From Jidongwangia harbinensis (GTDB lineage: Bacteria > Actinomycetota > Actinomycetes > Mycobacteriales > Micromonosporaceae), in contig NZ_JAIWNC010000006.1 of the NCBI RefSeq assembly GCF_020216025.1, positions 124,001-188,000 on the forward strand: a DNA stretch of 64,000 bases, read 5' to 3'. The translations under genes were made by a program, and so were the position numbers. The notes under the pieces were generated by a model. That model was given only the letters and a program-made list of their open reading frames with translations. It was not told the origin of the DNA and searched no databases. Of this stretch, positions 59,263-64,000 are shown piece after piece. Numbering within the stretch: position 1 is the stretch's first letter; each line of letters starts with the position of its first letter.

Positions 59263-59417
59263 GTGACGCCCGGTCGGCACCGCTGTACTGCCCCTACTGC
59301 GGGGAAGAGGATCTGCGGCCCAACGAGGCGTCGCACGGGGCGTGGGAGTGCCACTCCTGCGCACGAGTCTTCACGGTCAAGTTCAACGGGCTTCTATCAA
59401 AGAAGGTGAACCGATGA
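59259..59417 (+). CDS. Small zinc-ribbon protein in the sulfur operon
   Basis: A 52-residue protein with two CxxC knuckles (YCPYCGEED near residue 10 and CHSCARVF near residue 32). It is joined by ATGA overlaps both to sulfite reductase before it and CysH after it, so strict co-translation is expected. Similar small proteins occur between sir and cysH in other actinobacteria. It may deliver electrons or metal to one of its neighbours, but no function is established. Confidence 0.85.
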   Translation: MSDARSAPLYCPYCGEEDLRPNEASHGAWECHSCARVFTVKFNGLLSKKVNR

Positions 59418-60166
59418 CGGTCGTGGCTGCCACTGGTTTGGGACTGGTCAATCTCGGCGCGACGCCGCCGCCGCGCCAAACCGCGGAGCGGCTCGAGTCG
59501 CTGGCCCGCGACGCCGGCCGGGACCTCGAAGGCGCGCCGGCCGAGGTGATCGCACGCTGGGCCACCGACACGTTCGGCTCCCGGTTCTGCGTGACCAGCT
59601 CGATGGCCGACGCCGTGGTCGCGCACCTGTTCTCCCGGGTGTCGCCCGGCGTGGACGTGGTCTTTCTGGACACCGGCCTGCACTTCCCGGAAACGCTGAA
59701 GGTGCGCGACACGGTGGCCCGCACCATGAACGTCAACGTGCGCTCGATCCGCCCCCGGCTCACCGTCGGCCAGCAGGACGGCGAGTACGGCCCCCGGCTG
59801 TTCGCCCGCAGCCCCGACGAATGCTGCTTCCTGCGCAAGGTGGAGCCGTTGGAGCGGGCCCTGTCCGACTACGACGCCTGGGCCACCGGCCTGCGCCGCG
59901 ACGAGTCGCCGACCCGGGCCAACACCCCGGTGGTGGCGTTCGACCCCAAGCGCGGCAAGGTGAAGGTCAACCCGATCGCGGCGTGGGGCCAGGCCGAGGT
60001 GGACCGCTACATCGCCCGCTGGAACGTGCCGGTCAACGAGCTGTTCAAGAAGGGCTACGGCTCGATCGGCTGCTGGCCGTGCACCCGGCGGACCACGGCC
60101 GGCGAGGACCCGCGCGCCGGTCGCTGGGCGATGTTCGAGAAGACCGAATGCGGCCTGCACGTCTAG
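59414..60166 (+). CDS. cysH: Adenylyl-sulfate (APS/PAPS) reductase
   Basis: A 250-residue enzyme that reduces activated sulfate to sulfite using thioredoxin. The two Cys pairs DECCFLRKVEPL and GSIGCWPCTRR bind a [4Fe-4S] cluster and mark it as an APS-type reductase. ECGLH at the C-terminus carries the catalytic Cys. Substrate loop FLDTGLHFPETL is conserved. ATGA overlap with the zinc-ribbon gene; AGAAGG is the ribosome site. No cysD, cysN or cysC genes follow in the window. Confidence 0.95.
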   Translation: MTVVAATGLGLVNLGATPPPRQTAERLESLARDAGRDLEGAPAEVIARWATDTFGSRFCVTSSMADAVVAHLFSRVSPGVDVVFLDTGLHFPETLKVRDTVARTMNVNVRSIRPRLTVGQQDGEYGPRLFARSPDECCFLRKVEPLERALSDYDAWATGLRRDESPTRANTPVVAFDPKRGKVKVNPIAAWGQAEVDRYIARWNVPVNELFKKGYGSIGCWPCTRRTTAGEDPRAGRWAMFEKTECGLHV

Positions 60167-60918
60167 CCGTCGGCGTCCGTGGTGTTCCACTGGAGCGCTC
60201 CACCGGCGTCGTGCTGATCGCGCACGGCAGCCGTGACCCGCGGGCCGCGGCGGCCACCGAGGCGCTCACCCGGGCCGTGGCCGACGCCCACCCCGAGTGG
60301 GTGGTGCGCGCGTCCTACCTGGACCACGCCGGCCCCCGGCCACTGGACGTCCTGACCCGGCTGGAGGCCGCCGGCCACCGGCGCGCGGTGCTGGTGCCGG
60401 TGCTGCTGACCGCCGCGTACCACGGCAAGGTCGACGTGCCGGCCGTCGTCACCGACGCGCACGCGGCCGGGCTACGTCTCACCGTGGACATCACCGACGT
60501 ACTCGGCCCGGGCTCGGCGACGCTGCTGGACGGACTGATCCGGCGGCTGCCCGACGCGGACCTGGACGCCGTGGTGCTGGCCGCCGCCGGCACCCGGGAC
60601 GCGGCCGCGCGGGCCACCGTGGCCGACGCGGCCACCGCGCTGGGTGCGCGCCTGGGGCTGCCGTGCACGGTGGCCTACGCCTCCGCGGCCCCGCCGACCG
60701 GTGCCGAGGCCGTACAGCGCCTCCAGGCGGCCGGAGCGCGCCGGATCGGGGTGGCCGGGTACTTCCTGGCACCCGGGCGGCTCTACGACGGTGTGGTGGC
60801 GTCGGCGGTGTCGGCCGGGGCGGTGGCCGTCGCGCAGCCGCTGGGCGACGCGCCCGAACTCGTGCGGCTCGTGGAGGAACGGGTGTACGCCCAGACGAGC
60901 GGGCTGCTCGCCGCCTGA
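60148..60918 (+). CDS. Sirohydrochlorin chelatase (CbiX/SirB-like)
   Basis: A 256-residue protein with two related halves: the first begins VVLIAHGSRDPRAAAA with the active-site His, and VLLTAAYHGKVDVPAV carries a second. ATG 60148 lies 19 bases inside cysH. The second half (AVVLAAAGTRDAAARATV, VAGYFLAPGRLYDGVV) has Ala or Phe in place of His and is degenerate. The enzyme would insert iron into sirohydrochlorin, making the siroheme needed by the upstream sulfite reductase. It ends 3 bp from the convergent GNAT gene. Confidence 0.9.
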   Translation: MRPARLAVGVRGVPLERSTGVVLIAHGSRDPRAAAATEALTRAVADAHPEWVVRASYLDHAGPRPLDVLTRLEAAGHRRAVLVPVLLTAAYHGKVDVPAVVTDAHAAGLRLTVDITDVLGPGSATLLDGLIRRLPDADLDAVVLAAAGTRDAAARATVADAATALGARLGLPCTVAYASAAPPTGAEAVQRLQAAGARRIGVAGYFLAPGRLYDGVVASAVSAGAVAVAQPLGDAPELVRLVEERVYAQTSGLLAA

Positions 60919-60921
60919 CAG

Positions 60922-61710
60922 CTATCCCGCCTGCCGGAGCGGCTTCGCGTAGCGGGGCGTGCGGACCGTCACCCGGTAGCCGGCCCGCTCGTACAGCGCC
61001 ACGGTCCGGTGCGGATTCTCCTGGACGGTGCGGATCGTCGCGGTCCGCACGCCGTGCCCGGCCAGCCGGCGCAGGCTGTGCTGCAACAGGGTCGACGCCA
61101 GCCCACGCCGGCGCCACGGCGGCAGTACGGCGACCCAGGAACTGTCCACCGTGCCGTCCGGTTCGCGCTCGTTGACGACCAGGCCGGCGATCTCGTCACC
61201 GGCCCAGGCGACCACCCACAGGTCGGTGTCCCGTACCCCGTCGCGGTACTCGTGGTACGTCTGAACCTCCTGGCCGAGCCGGGACTCGGCGAAACAGGCG
61301 CTGATCGCCGCGTGGATCCGCGGATGATGCTCCCCGCGCACCGGGCGCAGCGCCACGCCGGGCGGAAGCGGCGCCTCGACCGCGCCGGCCGGGTCGCGGG
61401 CCAGGTCGACCAGCGTGAAACGGACCCGATAGCCGGCGGCGTGCGCCAGCGCCAGCGCGGCCTCGTCGGACGGGTTGGTGCCGAACAGCGGCGGCCCGGC
61501 GCCGGGATGGTCCCGCCAGTGCGCGGCGGCCTGCTCCTCCAGCCGGGCGAGCAGGATGCGGCCGAGTCCACGGCGGCGCCACCGGGGGTCGATCTCGCCG
61601 GTGAGCAGGTAGAGCCGGGTGCCGTCGGCCTCGTCCCACCACTCCACCCGGCCGGAGCCGGCGACGGCCCCGTCCACCGCCACGGACGCGGTCATCGATG
61701 GGGTGTCCAC
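60922..61710 (-). CDS. Tandem-GNAT N-acetyltransferase
   Basis: A 262-residue protein with two GNAT domains. Acetyl-CoA loops are WRRRGLGRILLARLEEQ (about 45-60) and WRRRGLASTLLQHSL (about 205-220). In the second domain ENPHRTVALYERAGYRV completes a canonical fold. The two-domain layout recalls mycothiol synthase MshD, but similarity by eye is not enough to call it. GTG 61710 lies eight bases after TAGCGT (minus strand), so it may be leaderless; ATG 61695 is an alternative. Confidence 0.85.
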   Translation of the reverse strand: MDTPSMTASVAVDGAVAGSGRVEWWDEADGTRLYLLTGEIDPRWRRRGLGRILLARLEEQAAAHWRDHPGAGPPLFGTNPSDEAALALAHAAGYRVRFTLVDLARDPAGAVEAPLPPGVALRPVRGEHHPRIHAAISACFAESRLGQEVQTYHEYRDGVRDTDLWVVAWAGDEIAGLVVNEREPDGTVDSSWVAVLPPWRRRGLASTLLQHSLRRLAGHGVRTATIRTVQENPHRTVALYERAGYRVTVRTPRYAKPLRQAG

Positions 61711-61810
61711 GTTCGCGCACGCTAGCCCGCACCTCGGCTCCGCGCGACCGATTAAGGAACGAGCCGCCCCGCCCCGCCCGTCTCCGTCCGTCCGGCCGCT
61801 CCTGTCGTCC

Positions 61811-61975
61811 CTGCGGTCTCGCCGGCGTGTCCGATCACGCCGGCCCGACGGTCCCTGCGGTTCTGCGTGCTTGGCCGGCCCGACGGTCCCTGCGGTTCTG
61901 CGTGCTGGGCCGGCTCTTGCCGTTCCTGCGGTTCTGCGTGCTGGGCCGGCTCTTGCCGTCCCCGCGGTCCCACCG
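61811..61975. repeat. 35/36-bp tandem repeat, about four copies
   Basis: The word CTGCGGTTCTGCGTGCT recurs with starts at 61855, 61890 and 61926, with degenerate copies from about 61811 and at about 61962. Spacing alternates 35 and 36 bp. It lies between the GNAT and MerR genes. Confidence 0.85.
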
Positions 61976-61989
61976 CCGCCCCGGCGCCG

Positions 61990-62082
61990 CCAAACTGCGT
62001 CGATCTTGGACTTGTGGTGCCCGAATTGTCGGTGCGATGCGGCTTTTATTCCCACCAGGAGTCCAAGATCGACGCAGTTTGG
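61990..62082. repeat. 93-bp inverted-repeat element
   Basis: Arms 61990-62012 and 62060-62082 are perfect 23-bp reverse complements; pairing can extend through TGGTG (62015-62019) and CACCA (62053-62057) after two mismatches. The central loop contains the 19-bp word GCCCGAATTGTCGGTGCGA (62019-62037), also present at 46241-46259. It lies in a gene-free tract. The form suits a non-autonomous mobile or REP-like repeat, and it would fold strongly in RNA. Confidence 0.85.
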
Positions 62083-62151
62083 GGCGGGTGCATGGGTGCA
62101 CGGGTGCCGGAGGCGGGTGCCGGGGGGCTGTGGGCTGTGGAGGGGCGGGGG

Positions 62152-62532
62152 TTAGGCGGAAGGGGCGGTGGCGGGGGTCTGGGTGGTTTCGCGATACCAG
62201 GCGATCTTGCCGCGGATGTAGGAGCGCTGGTCTTCCAGTTCGGCTATGCGGTGGCCCACCTCCTCGTCGTGTTCCTCGAGGATCTGCAGCCGTTCCGCCT
62301 CGGTGCCCTCCAGGCGGGTGAGTTCGGCGTAGCGCCGCATCCGGGCGATCGGCATGCCGGTGTCCCGCAGGCAGCGCAGCGTTCCCAGCCAGGAGATGTC
62401 GTCGTCGGTGAACGCCCGCTGCCCGCCGGACGTGCGGGCGATGCCCTCGAGCAGGCCGATGCGCTCGTAGTAGCGGAGCGTGTCGATGCTGAAGCCGGTC
62501 TTGTCGGCGACCTCGCCGGGGGAGTAGTACAT
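62152..62532 (-). CDS. MerR-family transcriptional regulator
   Basis: A 126-residue regulator. The N-terminal winged helix-turn-helix is MYYSPGEVADKTGFSIDTLRYYERIGLLEG..RTSGGQRAFTDDDISWL, shown here in two parts. A coiled-coil dimerisation helix follows (about 80-115). There are no Cys for metal binding, so it is nearer the YhdM/AdhR or TipA-like groups than the metal sensors. The target is unknown; autoregulation is usual for the family. Confidence 0.92.
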   Translation of the reverse strand: MYYSPGEVADKTGFSIDTLRYYERIGLLEGIARTSGGQRAFTDDDISWLGTLRCLRDTGMPIARMRRYAELTRLEGTEAERLQILEEHDEEVGHRIAELEDQRSYIRGKIAWYRETTQTPATAPSA

Positions 62533-62685
62533 GGCCCCATCTTGACAAGAAACTTCGCAGCGGAGGGTACCCGGACCGGAACCAAAGGTGGCCGAGGCAA
62601 TTTCGAGATCATTTCGCGAACCCTGAGTGGTCGAATTCGCGCGGAGCGCAGTCATTGCGGGTGGTAATCGTCCCGAAACAGCACG

Positions 62686-62714
62686 ACGCCCCGGGCCGAT
62701 CGGCCGCGGGGCGT
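62686..62714 (-). terminator. Terminator of whiB1
   Basis: ACGCCCCG (62686-62693) pairs with CGGGGCGT (62707-62714); the interior GGCCGATCGGCC is itself self-complementary, leaving one bulged G. It lies 21 bp past the whiB1 stop. Confidence 0.85.
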
Positions 62715-62735
62715 AAATGCTGTGAGGGGGATTGA

Positions 62736-62990
62736 CTAGGCGGTGGGTGCTCCGACGCGCAGACCGCCACGACGCTTCACAGCGCGGCGCTCGTCTTCGC
62801 TCATGCCGCCCCAAACGCCGGCATCCTGCCCGGACTCGAGTGCCCAGGACAGGCATTCCTCGGTCACGGTGCACCGCCGGCAGACGGCCTTGGCCTGCTC
62901 GACCTGCAGGAGCGCCGGGCCAGACGTCCCGATCGGGAAGAACAGCTCGGGGTCCTCGTCGCGGCAGATCGCATGGTGACGCCAGTCCAT
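62736..62990 (-). CDS. whiB1: WhiB1, NO-responsive iron-sulfur transcription factor
   Basis: An 84-residue protein. Cys9, Cys37, Cys40 and Cys46 sit at the same positions as the [4Fe-4S] ligands of M. tuberculosis WhiB1. DAGVWGGMSEDERRAVKRR is the conserved turn and DNA-contact segment. WhiB1 is essential in mycobacteria, binds the primary sigma factor and reacts with nitric oxide. AAGGAG precedes the ATG, and TATAGG (minus strand near 63048) may be the -10 box. Two CRP-like sites lie farther upstream. Confidence 0.96.
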   Translation of the reverse strand: MDWRHHAICRDEDPELFFPIGTSGPALLQVEQAKAVCRRCTVTEECLSWALESGQDAGVWGGMSEDERRAVKRRGGLRVGAPTA

Positions 62991-63183
62991 GGCGGCAACA
63001 CTCCTTGTTTCTAATGGGTGGCAATAGACGCGGTGCGGGTTTACCTATATGCATACGCCGTGGCTACCGACTGACTGCAGCGGTCGGATCACCAGGGCGT
63101 GAGCAAGCTTTTGTTCATGGCACCGTTCCGGCGCTTCTGGATTAGGAACGCACGCGAGCGGCAACCGGTTACTTCTTATCGCT

Positions 63184-63259
63184 TGTGAATGCTTTCACGA
63201 ACTCCTGCGATGTCAAGGGTAACGCCCGAACTTTCTCCGGGCGGGTGAGCTGCCTCACG
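63184..63259. promoter_or_regulatory. Two CRP/FNR-type sites upstream of whiB1
   Basis: TGTGA-N6-TCACG (63184-63199) and GGTGA-N6-TCACG (63244-63259) lie 60 bp apart in the 415-bp gene-free region between whiB1 and the lipid kinase gene. The first matches four of five bases in one half and all in the other against TGTGA-N6-TCACA. They are 194-270 bp from the whiB1 start codon. Confidence 0.5.
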
Positions 63260-63405
63260 ACCCCTATGTCCGGTTCTGTGGCTATCCCGCAGATCCGGTT
63301 GACCAACGCTCCCATCAATGTAGTACGGTCCCGGCCCGGTTGCCGACCCTTTTGCCGAGTTTCTGTAACGGATCGTGAGGGGTGCCCTGTACGCGTACCC
63401 CGTCG

Positions 63406-64000
63406 TCAGCAGATCACACGCAACGCTTCGGGAACGGACATGAAGTGCACCTTCTGCCGCTCACCCAGGTAATCCCCGTCCAGTTGGAACGCCTGAGGGC
63501 GTCCGGCGACCACCGTGAACTCGGCCTGATCGTGCAACCGGAGGACCTGTTTGCCGTGTGGATCTCGCTTGTTGGAGGCGATCTGCGTCACTGTGCGTAC
63601 AGTGCTAGGGACGTAGAGCTTCCGTACCGCGAGGACGTCCAGTCCGGTGTCGAACGACGCCTCCGGGTTCGGATTGATCGGATGATCGCCGACATAGGTC
63701 CAGGGCGCGGTGTTCTGCACGATGACCGTGCCGAGTTCCCCCTCGGTCTCCTCGCCGGGACGCTCCAGCGACAGCGGCGGCGACTTGCGGTCCTCGCCGG
63801 AGAAGAACTGACTGATCATCGAGCGCACGTACAGCGCCGGGGTGGAGGTGCGGCCGCGCAGCCGCGCCTGCTCCACCCGCCGGACCACGTCCGCGTCCAG
63901 GCCGAAGCCGGCGCAGAAGGTGAAGTACCGGTCGTCCGCGCGGCCCAGCCCGATCACCCGGTACCGGCCGTCCCGCAGCCCGTCGATGATCACGCTGGTG
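63406..64000 (-). CDS. Diacylglycerol kinase-family lipid kinase, C-terminal part (runs off window)
   Basis: About 197 C-terminal residues are visible; the frame is open at the right edge, so the ATP-binding N-terminal half is outside. The visible part matches the C-terminal beta-domain of bacterial lipid kinases (YegS/DgkB type): RYFTFCAGFGLDADVV, the Asn-Thr in IVQNTAPWTYVGD, and PQAFQLDGDYLGE near the end. The substrate is probably diacylglycerol or a related lipid. It precedes whiB1 in the same direction. Confidence 0.85.
   Translation of the reverse strand, partial: TSVIIDGLRDGRYRVIGLGRADDRYFTFCAGFGLDADVVRRVEQARLRGRTSTPALYVRSMISQFFSGEDRKSPPLSLERPGEETEGELGTVIVQNTAPWTYVGDHPINPNPEASFDTGLDVLAVRKLYVPSTVRTVTQIASNKRDPHGKQVLRLHDQAEFTVVAGRPQAFQLDGDYLGERQKVHFMSVPEALRVIC

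Overview
The window is very GC-rich DNA from a filamentous actinomycete, most likely a member of the Micromonosporaceae (Actinoplanes/Micromonospora type). Pointers are frequent GTG starts, many leaderless promoters (TANNNT six to eight bases before an ATG or GTG), WhiB, DUF397, DUF5709 and UPF0182 families, and a gene order (rsgA-aroA-SRAP-sigR/rsrA-biotinyl protein-pdtaS-...-whiB1) that I recall from the sigH region of Mycobacterium and related actinobacteria. The assignment is by inference; there is no rRNA in the window.

Left part (1-8.2 kb): a partial ThiF-like gene with a cluster of DnaA boxes upstream, a DUF5679 zinc-ribbon protein, a YgjP-like metalloprotease, a DUF2342 zincin, a PDZ/Lon-like protease (YlbL type), a large UPF0182 membrane protein and the initiator tRNA. 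From 8.3 to 16.4 kb come a HEMAH-containing unknown, a lipoprotein, a Ser/Thr kinase divergent from an ECF sigma factor, and an OmpR-type two-component system divergent from a flavin/haem electron-transfer operon. A patch of visibly lower GC (16.4-18.3 kb) carries a small membrane protein, a decayed reading frame and an Xre-DUF397 pair behind a well-formed double operator; it looks acquired.

Middle part (18.4-45.6 kb): secreted and surface proteins (a ricin-domain transglycosylase-like protein, a lamin-tail protein, a GH46 chitosanase, a GH16 glucanase and a second GH16-like protein lacking a catalytic residue), aminopeptidase N, TerC, a DUF1800-DUF1501 Tat-export pair, regulators of the RsbA and STAS types, 4-alpha-glucanotransferase, glycerol kinase, a MacS/MacR-like two-component pair, an EamA-type transporter and HisN.

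Right part (45.6-64 kb): a 1.2-kb gene-free tract full of tandem repeats, followed by housekeeping and redox genes. The sigR gene has a textbook GGAAT-N18-GTT promoter placed so that it feeds a longer SigR isoform. The sulfite reductase-zinc ribbon-CysH-chelatase operon is preceded by a 28-residue leader peptide with a late Cys codon. A GNAT enzyme, a MerR regulator, whiB1 (with two CRP-like sites upstream) and a partial lipid kinase close the window. A second repeat tract at 61.8-62.1 kb holds a 93-bp element with 23-bp perfect inverted arms, whose loop shares a 19-bp word with the first repeat tract.

Themes that tie the window together are oxidative/thiol stress and sulfur assimilation (SigR, RsrA, WhiB1, Sir, CysH), polysaccharide degradation, and recurring palindromic sites between divergent genes.
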